NCBI GenBank assembly: GCA_029449245.1
Contig: JANATF010000011.1
Span: 868,001 to 932,000, forward strand
Origin: Mortierella alpina
Taxonomy: Eukaryota > Mortierellomycota > Mortierellomycetes > Mortierellales > Mortierellaceae
Direction: 5' to 3'
DNA length: 64,000 nucleotides
Shown here: piece by piece, positions 1 to 10,554 of the stretch
Layout: each line of letters opens with the position of its first letter
How positions within the stretch are numbered: position 1 is the first letter of the stretch
Translations under genes and position numbers: made by a program
Notes under the pieces: generated by a model
Databases searched by the model: none
The model's input: the letters and a program-made list of their open reading frames with translations, nothing else
What the model was told of the DNA's origin: nothing

Positions 1-2207
1 CCTGATCTGCAAGAGACAGTGGAAACTGTCGCCAACGCCGCGGTTGAGCATGTGGACGTCACCAGACGCACTCAGCGTGCGCTTGTCAAGTTGAGAAAAG
101 GGATCGTGAAGATCAGGTAAAATCTGCTACATCACTGCTGTGCGCTACGATCCGTACTGTGCGCCTAACTGCGTGTATATATTTTGTTATTTTACTGATA
201 TATCGGTTTTTTACGCGGTTTTTACTCATTAGGCGTTCACCACCACGACTTGAGAGATTTAGGGAGGAGAGCGCATCTGAAGAACACCGCCAGGGGCTTT
301 CACCTTTACTTGATGTCTGCACGCGGTGGGGGTCCACGTATGTTATGATCAAACGTGCCGTGGAGTGCAAGGCTGCCTACAGCTCGGTGCTTGCGACAGA
401 CGGACTGGATGATATGATTATTGAGGAGGCGGAGTGGCGAGGTCTTAAACTTCTGAGAGACCTTCTCGAGACTTTCGACAGACTGACGACAGACGCTTGC
501 GCCAGCAAGACGTATGTTACTATTCCGCTGACGATTATTATTTACAACAACATGATGAAGTCTCTGGAGGAATTTCTGAGTAAGAATAGGGCTCATTACC
601 CAGACATATGCCAAGGTGTCACAGCGGCATATGAGAAGCTCAAGAAGTACTACGCGGATACCGACAAGTCGCCCATCTACTCTGTCGCGACGGCGGTTCA
701 TCCGTCAATGCGCTTTCAGTACTGGACTGAAGAGAAGTGGGGGAGTGTGTACGAGAGGAATGCCAGTGTGGTGAAGGTACTCTAGATACGTAAAAATAGA
801 CTATCTGGTAAACAACATGAAACTAGTCTGGCCAATGATAAGAAAACTACATGTGAAAATGCCCTTACGTTTGATCGTATGATCTGATTTCCGTTGGGGG
901 CAATCGGAACTGCGCAGACCAAACAGTGGTCGCTATCAGTCAAGAAAAAGGGCTGGGGTAGAATATTCATATGATAAGTGACTAATACAAAAAGTGCCAG
1001 ATAGCAGTATGCCAACCAGAAATTCACTTACTGTGAGAGCCGCTTGGGGGACTCGTGGTTCTCACAGGGTGTCTCTCTTGGGGGTGAAGAGAAGAGAGAA
1101 TCTATCTATCAATATCTAAGGTAACGTCGACACACGCAGGTTAGGGACCTGTATAGACCTTGGGACTCCGTCGGGACTCCCGTACAAGCTGCAATAATAC
1201 GCCGAGGGGTGCTGTTCTTGGTCCTCCTCTCACATCGCTAGTGGTCCATTATCGTACCTGACGAGAGACCGGGGAGCTGCGGGCCTCTGTGGTGTCGGAT
1301 GCTTGATACGACAGGGGAGGGAACGGGACTGTAGTTGTGTTCGAGAGGGGACGATGAGAACTGTAGGGGACGGAGGTCGAAAGACACACCTGTCTCGTCT
1401 CTGCTCTTGCTGAGGCCGCGGTATATATGTGTGGGAGAGCTGTGGCAGAGTAACTAACCGCAATGGTTGTCAGTGAGGTGAGAATGAGTGTGGGAACGAT
1501 GTTCTTACAATTCAGTGTATATGATACGATTTTGGGGAAGGAAACAGACCTCGAACCAAAGTCCAAGGCTGGGGCTTCTTTTATAAGATATATAAACTTG
1601 GAGTGTTACACTGAAACTATGAAAACTGTGGTGGCTATAAGGGGGGTACTGATGTTGATTTTAGAGAGGGAAATGAAATCTTGATATTACTGAGGTAGGG
1701 CGTATGAGAGAAGGGATCCTAGCTTCGCAGTGGTCCAGTACTATTTCCCTGCTATTTTGGGCGGATCCCCAATCTCTTCGTCACACCAGGGAATCCGTCC
1801 GCGACGTGTGGACCAGCCAGTACGCCGATACCGCAATCGATTTGGACGAAGAGCTCACGCAACCGCTTCCAGACTCTGATGATGATGACGTGGAGCTTAG
1901 GCTTCTTGGAATGACCAAGCAACCGAAAGAAGACGACCTGGAGTTATTTGTGTCGCAGCGAAAACTCCATGTGAAGTGTCTTCCGTGGTGGGAAAAGCAT
2001 CATGAAGAATATCCTATCTTGGCCAAAATGGCGAGGGACTTTTTGGCTATCCCAGCGAGCTCAGCACCGTCAGAGAGATGCTTCTCAAAAGCGCGCACAC
2101 TTTTGCCATACACAAGGAATCGCCTTAGTGATCCTAGGATCAGGGAGCAGATGTTGCTTGATTCCTGGGCTGACTACCTCGGAAGTTCGATTGAGCAATA
2201 TAGGTAG
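1..2207 (+). pseudogene. hAT-superfamily transposase relic, 5'-truncated by the window and split by F1
   Basis: The reading frame enters the window at base 1 and runs to base 116. It then crosses a likely intron at 117-232 (GTAAAA...TTAG), resumes at 233 and reads to the F1 insertion at 767. It continues from 1790 to a TAG at 2205-2207. The middle has the hAT signature DVCTRWGSTY. The last part is a typical hAT C-terminal dimerisation domain (PWWEKHHEEYPILAKMARDFL, SSAPSERCFSKA, LLDSWADYL). In life such a protein binds transposon ends and catalyses cut-and-paste transposition in the nucleus. The coding frame is continuous if F1 and one 4-bp target duplication are removed, so F1 is what broke it. 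The N-terminal BED zinc finger and part of the catalytic core lie outside the window. No hAT terminal repeats were found. Family assignment is firm. Whether it was a domesticated host gene or a transposon copy cannot be told from here. Confidence 0.85.
767..1785 (+). mobile_element. F1: 1019-bp solo-LTR-like or non-autonomous element in the hAT gene
   Basis: Begins TGTGGTGAAG and ends CTTCGTCACA, flanked by the exact 4-bp duplication ccag (763-766 and 1786-1789). Three relatives occur at 26204, 31279 and 53046 with the same ends. Shared internal blocks include a CCGTTGGGGGCAATCGG stretch, a CTTACTGTGAG block and a TATA-like stretch near 1580. It has no convincing coding capacity. TG...CA ends and TATA boxes favour a solo LTR. 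The ~10-bp imperfect inverted termini and strict 4-bp duplication leave a small TIR element possible. Confidence 0.8.
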
Positions 2208-2727
2208 ATAAATGGTTGCGATGAGTGTCATGGATGAAGTACGAAGAGTCATCAAAGGGAATAAAGGTCAAATCAAAGAATGAGTGCGTCGAATGAAGGT
2301 CGGATGAGAGCATGGGTGCCTCGAATGAGGGTCGGATCGAATAAACGTCGGATCGAATGGGTGTCGGATCGAATGGGTGTCGGATCGAATGGGTGTCGGA
2401 TCGAATGGATGCCGGATCGAATGGGTGTCGGATCGAATGGATGTCGGATCGAATGGGTGTCGGATCGAATGGATGTCGGATCGAATGGGTGTCGGATCGA
2501 ATGGATGTCGGATCGAATGATGTCGGATCGGATGGATGTCGGATCGAATGGACGTCGGATCGAATGATGTCGGATCGAATGGATGTCGGATCGAATGAAA
2601 GTCGGATCGGATGAGGCTGTCATCCGACAAGCGTCGGATCGAATAGATCCGATATCCGACCTTGGCAAGTCGGATCGGATACGGATGGGGGTCATATCCG
2701 ATCCGATCCGACGTTTGAGAAACCCTA
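2208..2727. repeat. 16-bp minisatellite and degenerate GGATCG DNA
   Basis: From about 2333 to 2640 a 16-bp unit of the form GTCGGATCGAATGG(G/A)T repeats head to tail with few changes. Flanking bases 2640-2715 are a scrambled version rich in ATCCGATCC palindromes. Because 16 is not a multiple of three, every frame stays open and gives repetitive peptides on both strands. I read these as an artefact of the repeat, not as proteins. The repeat abuts the 1507-bp array, and similar CGGATCG/CGTAT DNA is found at 52383-52555. Confidence 0.85.
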
Positions 2728-3961
2728 GTTTTTGCTCATCATACACGGATAGGTATGGACGACTGCAGTAGACAGGGGTATAGATAGGGATATAGATTAG
2801 AGAATCAATGAAGGAGCTATTTTGCAAAAGAAAGAACCCGTGAAAAGAGATGCGAAAGGCAAGTGCGATATTTCTGAAAGCGATGCAGAGCAAAGAAAGA
2901 GAGTGAGGGATGTGATATAGAAGTGAAGGAGTGTTGATGCCGTAGGAAGATGGGCAACTATTGAGGCGAGATGAGATTGGAAGGGCGATGTAGCTACTGA
3001 TATCGAAGGACTAAGGCGATTGGTCGGCGAGGCTATTGGTCTTGGACGCGCATGCAGATGCCTGAGCGATGATGGTGGCAACCCAATGGGGCATAGCTGA
3101 GGATGTGAGGGGGCGTGGATGAATGGGTTGTTGCCAGGCGTCTCTACTTAGGGTACGATGGATACCAAGCACGGTGTATGGCAATGTGAATGCGCTCTCA
3201 AGTCCAGCGACTCGGTGACATCATCCGGGCAATCTCAGTCAGCATAATTCCTCTCCTCTTGACGCGTCCCTTTTTGTTTACTTTTGTTCCTTCCCACACC
3301 CACCATCCGCACACACGCGCATACAAACACCCAGACCAGGTTCTGGCTCGAGGTAGTCATGCAAAGTCACTCTCGAAGGCAATGAGGTGAGATTAGCAGC
3401 TGCTGACAATCGCTTTGCACATTGCTGCCTGGGTCAATAGCATTCGCTTTGCACATTGCTGTCTGGGTCAATGAACAGCCGACTCATTGTGACATCAACT
3501 TGAGCACTGGTTGCAGCTTCTCACAACTTTCTCCTGTCTGTTGTTTCAGTTCTCCTTGGGCGAGCTCGAGCCCTTTTGAGCGCACCGAGCCACGAGGGGC
3601 TATCGTAAGGTAAGAAAACTCTTCTGTTTGGTCTGTTTGCATCACTTTGCCTCCGACACCAAATGCTCTCCTGCGCTGCCATTAGCCATGCCTTTCATTC
3701 TACATTGCAATGACCCGCACTGATGCCAATGCCTTTCCCTGCGTCTTCTCCTTTTTGATTCTTCTCATTCTGCTTGTCCTCCACACGCATTGGTGGTTTG
3801 CTCAGCGTATACTCTCGGTAGTCGGCGCCTCCGCAATATAGAGGAGCCGCTGCACTGTGGGTGGACTCCCAGTGCTGGTGAAAGGTACGTTTGGCGGGAC
3901 GTACTCAGTATTGAAAGGGTGATGGGCTGAGCCTGGACAGACAATACTGATGCCGAGTTTG

Positions 3962-4249
3962 TTAACGGCCGCCTGGATGAAAGCAGGTGCTGCCCTTTCT
4001 CGTTTTCGATCTCTCTTTTAGGTCTCCAGCGATGGCCGAACTAACATGGACCATAGTACAAGTGGCAATGAAAGGTACGTTTGGCGGGACGTACTCAGTA
4101 TTGAAAGGGTGATGGGCCGAGCCTGGACAGACAAAACTGATGCCGAGTTTTTCGACGGCCGCCTGGATGAAAGCGGGTGCTGCCTTTTCTCGTTTCGTTC
4201 TCCCTTTTAGGTCCCAAGCAAAGGTGGGACGGACGTTTTTGCTCATCAT
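3962..4249 (-). CDS. Small ORF of the 1507-bp monomer, unknown family (copy 1)
   Basis: A 95-residue frame starting MMSKNVRPTFAWDLKG. It contains AFIQAAVEKLGISFVCPGSA and HHPFNTEYVPPNVPF. I do not recognise the family. Upstream on the minus strand is a pyrimidine-rich stretch of ~350 bp that resembles a fungal promoter and leader. The second internal duplicate encodes the same block but is one base out of frame. The protein may therefore be an eroded two-repeat product, or spliced. Equivalent frames lie at 5469-5756, 6976-7263 and 8483-8770, and in the displaced monomer at 48609-48896 on the plus strand. Start choice is the first ATG of a double ATG after the leader. Reality as a protein is uncertain. 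Confidence 0.35.
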   Translation of the reverse strand: MMSKNVRPTFAWDLKGRTKREKAAPAFIQAAVEKLGISFVCPGSAHHPFNTEYVPPNVPFIATCTMVHVSSAIAGDLKERSKTRKGSTCFHPGGR

Positions 4250-5468
4250 ACACGGATAGGTATGGACGACTGCAGTAGACAGGGGTATAGATAGGGATAT
4301 AGATTAGAGAATCAATGAAGGAGCTATTTTGCAAAAGAAAGAACCCGTGAAAAGAGATGCGAAAGGCAAGTGCGATATTTCTGAAAGCGATGCAGAGCAA
4401 AGAAAGAGAGTGAGGGATGTGATATAGAAGTGAAGGAGTGTTGATGCCGTAGGAAGATGGGCAACTATTGAGGCGAGATGAGATTGGAAGGGCGATGTAG
4501 CTACTGATATCGAAGGACTAAGGCGATTGGTCGGCGAGGCTATTGGTCTTGGACGCGCATGCAGATGCCTGAGCGATGATGGTGGCAACCCAATGGGGCA
4601 TAGCTGAGGATGTGAGGGGGCGTGGATGAATGGGTTGTTGCCAGGCGTCTCTACTTAGGGTACGATGGATACCAAGCACGGTGTATGGCAATGTGAATGC
4701 GCTCTCAAGTCCAGCGACTCGGTGACATCATCCGGGCAATCTCAGTCAGCATAATTCCTCTCCTCTTGACGCGTCCCTTTTTGTTTACTTTTGTTCCTTC
4801 CCACACCCACCATCCGCACACACGCGCATACAAACACCCAGACCAGGTTCTGGCTCGAGGTAGTCATGCAAAGTCACTCTCGAAGGCAATGAGGTGAGAT
4901 TAGCAGCTGCTGACAATCGCTTTGCACATTGCTGCCTGGGTCAATAGCATTCGCTTTGCACATTGCTGTCTGGGTCAATGAACAGCCGACTCATTGTGAC
5001 ATCAACTTGAGCACTGGTTGCAGCTTCTCACAACTTTCTCCTGTCTGTTGTTTCAGTTCTCCTTGGGCGAGCTCGAGCCCTTTTGAGCGCACCGAGCCAC
5101 GAGGGGCTATCGTAAGGTAAGAAAACTCTTCTGTTTGGTCTGTTTGCATCACTTTGCCTCCGACACCAAATGCTCTCCTGCGCTGCCATTAGCCATGCCT
5201 TTCATTCTACATTGCAATGACCCGCACTGATGCCAATGCCTTTCCCTGCGTCTTCTCCTTTTTGATTCTTCTCATTCTGCTTGTCCTCCACACGCATTGG
5301 TGGTTTGCTCAGCGTATACTCTCGGTAGTCGGCGCCTCCGCAATATAGAGGAGCCGCTGCACTGTGGGTGGACTCCCAGTGCTGGTGAAAGGTACGTTTG
5401 GCGGGACGTACTCAGTATTGAAAGGGTGATGGGCTGAGCCTGGACAGACAATACTGATGCCGAGTTTG

Positions 5469-5756
5469 TTAACGGCCGCCTGGATGAAAGCAGGTGCTGC
5501 CCTTTCTCGTTTTCGATCTCTCTTTTAGGTCTCCAGCGATGGCCGAACTAACATGGACCATAGTACAAGTGGCAATGAAAGGTACGTTTGGCGGGACGTA
5601 CTCAGTATTGAAAGGGTGATGGGCCGAGCCTGGACAGACAAAACTGATGCCGAGTTTTTCGACGGCCGCCTGGATGAAAGCGGGTGCTGCCTTTTCTCGT
5701 TTCGTTCTCCCTTTTAGGTCCCAAGCAAAGGTGGGACGGACGTTTTTGCTCATCAT
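5469..5756 (-). CDS. Monomer ORF, copy 2
   Basis: Same 95-residue frame as the copy at 3962-4249, with Glu in the QAAVEKLG motif. Confidence 0.35.
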   Translation of the reverse strand: MMSKNVRPTFAWDLKGRTKREKAAPAFIQAAVEKLGISFVCPGSAHHPFNTEYVPPNVPFIATCTMVHVSSAIAGDLKERSKTRKGSTCFHPGGR

Positions 5757-6975
5757 ACACGGATAGGTATGGACGACTGCAGTAGACAGGGGTATAGATA
5801 GGGATATAGATTAGAGAATCAATGAAGGAGCTATTTTGCAAAAGAAAGAACCCGTGAAAAGAGATGCGAAAGGCAAGTGCGATATTTCTGAAAGCGATGC
5901 AGAGCAAAGAAAGAGAGTGAGGGATGTGATATAGAAGTGAAGGAGTGTTGATGCCGTAGGAAGATGGGCAACTATTGAGGCGAGATGAGATTGGAAGGGC
6001 GATGTAGCTACTGATATCGAAGGACTAAGGCGATTGGTCGGCGAGGCTATTGGTCTTGGACGCGCATGCAGATGCCTGAGCGATGATGGTGGCAACCCAA
6101 TGGGGCATAGCTGAGGATGTGAGGGGGCGTGGATGAATGGGTTGTTGCCAGGCGTCTCTACTTAGGGTACGATGGATACCAAGCACGGTGTATGGCAATG
6201 TGAATGCGCTCTCAAGTCCAGCGACTCGGTGACATCATCCGGGCAATCTCAGTCAGCATAATTCCTCTCCTCTTGACGCGTCCCTTTTTGTTTACTTTTG
6301 TTCCTTCCCACACCCACCATCCGCACACACGCGCATACAAACACCCAGACCAGGTTCTGGCTCGAGGTAGTCATGCAAAGTCACTCTCGAAGGCAATGAG
6401 GTGAGATTAGCAGCTGCTGACAATCGCTTTGCACATTGCTGCCTGGGTCAATAGCATTCGCTTTGCACATTGCTGTCTGGGTCAATGAACAGCCGACTCA
6501 TTGTGACATCAACTTGAGCACTGGTTGCAGCTTCTCACAACTTTCTCCTGTCTGTTGTTTCAGTTCTCCTTGGGCGAGCTCGAGCCCTTTTGAGCGCACC
6601 GAGCCACGAGGGGCTATCGTAAGGTAAGAAAACTCTTCTGTTTGGTCTGTTTGCATCACTTTGCCTCCGACACCAAATGCTCTCCTGCGCTGCCATTAGC
6701 CATGCCTTTCATTCTACATTGCAATGACCCGCACTGATGCCAATGCCTTTCCCTGCGTCTTCTCCTTTTTGATTCTTCTCATTCTGCTTGTCCTCCACAC
6801 GCATTGGTGGTTTGCTCAGCGTATACTCTCGGTAGTCGGCGCCTCCGCAATATAGAGGAGCCGCTGCACTGTGGGTGGACTCCCAGTGCTGGTGAAAGGT
6901 ACGTTTGGCGGGACGTACTCAGTATTGAAAGGGTGATGGGCTGAGCCTGGACAGACAATACTGATGCCGAGTTTG

Positions 6976-7263
6976 TTAACGGCCGCCTGGATGAAAGCAG
7001 GTGCTGCCCTTTCTCGTTTTCGATCTCTCTTTTAGGTCTCCAGCGATGGCCGAACTAACATGGACCATAGTACAAGTGGCAATGAAAGGTACGTTTGGCG
7101 GGACGTACTCAGTATTGAAAGGGTGATGGGCCGAGCCTGGACAGACAAAACTGATGCCGAGTTTGTCGACGGCCGCCTGGATGAAAGCGGGTGCTGCCTT
7201 TTCTCGTTTCGTTCTCCCTTTTAGGTCCCAAGCAAAGGTGGGACGGACGTTTTTGCTCATCAT
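6976..7263 (-). CDS. Monomer ORF, copy 3
   Basis: Same frame, but QAAVDKLG (Asp variant), marking the second sub-type of monomer. Confidence 0.35.
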   Translation of the reverse strand: MMSKNVRPTFAWDLKGRTKREKAAPAFIQAAVDKLGISFVCPGSAHHPFNTEYVPPNVPFIATCTMVHVSSAIAGDLKERSKTRKGSTCFHPGGR

Positions 7264-8482
7264 ACACGGATAGGTATGGACGACTGCAGTAGACAGGGGT
7301 ATAGATAGGGATATAGATTAGAGAATCAATGAAGGAGCTATTTTGCAAAAGAAAGAACCCGTGAAAAGAGATGCGAAAGGCAAGTGCGATATTTCTGAAA
7401 GCGATGCAGAGCAAAGAAAGAGAGTGAGGGATGTGATATAGAAGTGAAGGAGTGTTGATGCCGTAGGAAGATGGGCAACTATTGAGGCGAGATGAGATTG
7501 GAAGGGCGATGTAGCTACTGATATCGAAGGACTAAGGCGATTGGTCGGCGAGGCTATTGGTCTTGGACGCGCATGCAGATGCCTGAGCGATGATGGTGGC
7601 AACCCAATGGGGCATAGCTGAGGATGTGAGGGGGCGTGGATGAATGGGTTGTTGCCAGGCGTCTCTACTTAGGGTACGATGGATACCAAGCACGGTGTAT
7701 GGCAATGTGAATGCGCTCTCAAGTCCAGCGACTCGGTGACATCATCCGGGCAATCTCAGTCAGCATAATTCCTCTCCTCTTGACGCGTCCCTTTTTGTTT
7801 ACTTTTGTTCCTTCCCACACCCACCATCCGCACACACGCGCATACAAACACCCAGACCAGGTTCTGGCTCGAGGTAGTCATGCAAAGTCACTCTCGAAGG
7901 CAATGAGGTGAGATTAGCAGCTGCTGACAATCGCTTTGCACATTGCTGCCTGGGTCAATAGCATTCGCTTTGCACATTGCTGTCTGGGTCAATGAACAGC
8001 CGACTCATTGTGACATCAACTTGAGCACTGGTTGCAGCTTCTCACAACTTTCTCCTGTCTGTTGTTTCAGTTCTCCTTGGGCGAGCTCGAGCCCTTTTGA
8101 GCGCACCGAGCCACGAGGGGCTATCGTAAGGTAAGAAAACTCTTCTGTTTGGTCTGTTTGCATCACTTTGCCTCCGACACCAAATGCTCTCCTGCGCTGC
8201 CATTAGCCATGCCTTTCATTCTACATTGCAATGACCCGCACTGATGCCAATGCCTTTCCCTGCGTCTTCTCCTTTTTGATTCTTCTCATTCTGCTTGTCC
8301 TCCACACGCATTGGTGGTTTGCTCAGCGTATACTCTCGGTAGTCGGCGCCTCCGCAATATAGAGGAGCCGCTGCACTGTGGGTGGACTCCCAGTGCTGGT
8401 GAAAGGTACGTTTGGCGGGACGTACTCAGTATTGAAAGGGTGATGGGCTGAGCCTGGACAGACAATACTGATGCCGAGTTTG

Positions 8483-8770
8483 TTAACGGCCGCCTGGATG
8501 AAAGCAGGTGCTGCCCTTTCTCGTTTTCGATCTCTCTTTTAGGTCTCCAGCGATGGCCGAACTAACATGGACCATAGTACAAGTGGCAATGAAAGGTACG
8601 TTTGGCGGGACGTACTCAGTATTGAAAGGGTGATGGGCCGAGCCTGGACAGACAAAACTGATGCCGAGTTTGTCGACGGCCGCCTGGATGAAAGCGGGTG
8701 CTGCCTTTTCTCGTTTCGTTCTCCCTTTTAGGTCCCAAGCAAAGGTGGGACGGACGTTTTTGCTCATCAT
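8483..8770 (-). CDS. Monomer ORF, copy 4
   Basis: Same Asp variant as copy 3. This sub-type also supplied the displaced monomer at 47661-48897. Confidence 0.35.
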   Translation of the reverse strand: MMSKNVRPTFAWDLKGRTKREKAAPAFIQAAVDKLGISFVCPGSAHHPFNTEYVPPNVPFIATCTMVHVSSAIAGDLKERSKTRKGSTCFHPGGR

Positions 8771-9123
8771 ACACGGATAGGTATGGACGACTGCAGTAGA
8801 CAGGGGTATAGATAGGGATATAGATTAGAGAATCAATGAAGGAGCTATTTTGCAAAAGAAAGAACCCGTGAAAAGAGATGCGAAAGGCAAGTGCGATATT
8901 TCTGAAAGCGATGCAGAGCAAAGAAAGAGAGTGAGGGATGTGATATAGAAGTGAAGGAGTGTTGATGCCGTAGGAAGATGGGCAACTATTGAGGCGAGAT
9001 GAGATTGGAAGGGCGATGTAGCTACTGATATCGAAGACTAAGGCGATTGGTCGGCGAGGCTATTGGTCTTGGACGCGCATGCAGATGCCTGAGCGATGAT
9101 GGTGGCAACCCAATGGGGCATAG

Positions 9124-9366
9124 TGCAACAAGAGGAGGTCAGGGTGTGTGGGGTTATATGATATTTAATAAGGAAGGGAAAGTCTGCCTGATTATTGGGG
9201 TGAGGGTAAGGACTATATATACAAATGTAGAAGTAGTGCCTGATCTAGTGTCTGCGCTCCATTGATAGTAGAGAAAGGCATCTTGATCGACAGCGCAGTA
9301 TTATCGGTGAGTGCTTCCTGCTACTGCCATGTGGATACTACTATACAGTAGTGCTATACTGTTGCA
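9124..9366 (-). repeat. Element D 3' LTR
   Basis: 243 bp, TGCAACAG...TTGCA in element orientation. A purine tract GACGGGAAGGA lies immediately upstream in element orientation (about 9367-9377), the expected plus-strand primer. Confidence 0.92.
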
Positions 9367-9390
9367 TCCTTCCCGTCCTGAAAAACAATC

Positions 9391-10195
9391 CTAGCCATCT
9401 TTTCGACTTGCTTCAAACTCGGCCATTGCATTCTTCGCATGCTTTAGTGAGGACTTTGGCTCCCATGTGCAGTCGTCCATGCTGTATCCTTTCCAAGCTA
9501 CTAGCCATTTTGCAGTCCTGCCAAACATTCGAAAATCCAAAATCCTGTCTACTTCATATTCTTCCTCGCCCTCGACCAGTTCTGGAGGTGGTCTGGGAGG
9601 TGTGCGGTGTTCAAATTCTGGGGGTGATGCTGTGTGTGGTTTCAGTAGATCGGCGTTGAAGACTGGATGATGCCTCATAGTGGGCGGCAGCTCCAATTTG
9701 AAGGCGTTGTCGTTGATTTTTTCGAGGATCTTGTACGGACCAAGGAACTTGGGCTCGAGTTTCTTGGATGGCCGATTTGCATGCGCGGCAGCGGATATAT
9801 TCTCTGCGCTGAGGAAGACCATATCGCCTACAGCGAAAGGAACGGGTCTCCTAGACTTGTCAGCCTGAGCTTTTTGTCTGTTCTGGGCGTCGATGATCGT
9901 GTCCTGGGCTTGTGCCAAGGCGGCGGCTTGAGAATCGATAAAATCCGACACTGACGGAACGTTTGTAGCAGGTGGCTTCAAGAGGGCAGTTGGGACGAGT
10001 GGGTCATGTCCATAGTTGAGTAAAAAAGGGGAGAATCCTGTCGAGGCGTTGATGGAGTTGTTGTAAGCGAACTCCATCATGGGAAGAAGCAGATCCCAAT
10101 CTTTCTGGTTGTAGGAGATGTATGACCTCAGCATCTCTTCCAGGGTCCGGTTGGCACGTTCGGTTTGTCCGTCCGATTGAGGATGATAGGCAGTG
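9391..10195 (-). pseudogene. Element D pol, 3' fragment: integrase C-terminus and chromodomain
   Basis: Continues the D integrase after the A1 insertion. The catalytic Glu region reads YHPQSDGQTERANRTLEEML. It is followed by the GPYKIL/ELPPTMRHHPVFNADLLK integrase C-terminal segment and a chromodomain (YEVDRILDFR, WLVAWKGY, CTWEP). Chromodomains of this group bind histone H3 methyl marks and steer integration. The frame ends just before the polypurine tract. It is separated from its 5' part by 10.9 kb of nested DNA. Confidence 0.9.
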
Positions 10196-10453
10196 TGTCA
10201 CAGTATCATAGAATGCCCTCGTACTTCGCCATCCTACTTCGCCATCTGCGCCTCCACGCGCACCTGCTTCGCCCTCCTCAAAGCACTTCGCCTTTCCCTC
10301 ACATTAGTATAAATAGCCTCTCGCCCGTGTATAATAAACATCATCGGTTCCTGCCCCTTCCTCTTGTTCCCTAGCACTCCTGTCCACCCCCCGGCCTCCC
10401 TCTTGTTCCTTGTATCCCTCGTGTCCACACCCTCTTGTCCTGTTGCTATTACA
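10196..10453 (+). repeat. Element A1 5' LTR
   Basis: TGTCACAG...CTATTACA with a TATA box (GTATAAATA) about 110 bases in. The primer-binding site TGGTAGCAAAGG follows directly, and TCGATCCACC lies 17 bases from the site's start. This matches a tRNA 3' end including its T-loop. Confidence 0.95.
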
Positions 10454-10554
10454 TGGTAGCAAAGGTAATCTCGATCCACCCTCGACCTTGACTATTTTTC
10501 CCTGCAGCACTTTTTTTCCCTCTCGTTTATAGTTTGCTTTTCTTTTTTTTTCCC

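Larger units (their letters stand above)
2728..9123. repeat. Tandem array of a 1507-bp monomer (units U1-U4 and part of U5)
   Basis: Units start at 2728, 4235, 5742, 7249 and 8756, an exact 1507-bp period. U5 is cut at 9123 by element D. Units are nearly identical. One visible marker is a T/G change that makes the encoded residue Glu in U1/U2 and Asp in U3/U4. U5 lacks one G near 9036. Each unit contains an internal ~190-bp duplication (for U1, around 3880-4045 and 4070-4235) and a ~34-bp duplication (CTTTGCACATTGCTG..., around 3410-3475). Near-identity implies recent amplification or ongoing homogenisation. Confidence 0.95.

Noticed and set aside
1230-1684. Short ORFs inside F1 and F2 (for example 1249-1566 and 53594-53878)
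   Set aside because: Not conserved in frame among F1-F4, consistent with non-coding LTR-like DNA.
2268-2893. Long repetitive ORFs on both strands (IRSDIHSIRHPFDPTS-like and VSDRMDVGSNGCRIEW-like)
   Set aside because: They come from the 16-bp minisatellite, which keeps all frames open. Composition and position give no support for a protein.
3400-3480. CRISPR-like direct repeats in the monomer (CTTTGCACATTGCTG twice)
   Set aside because: Only two copies of a ~34-bp duplication, in a eukaryotic context.
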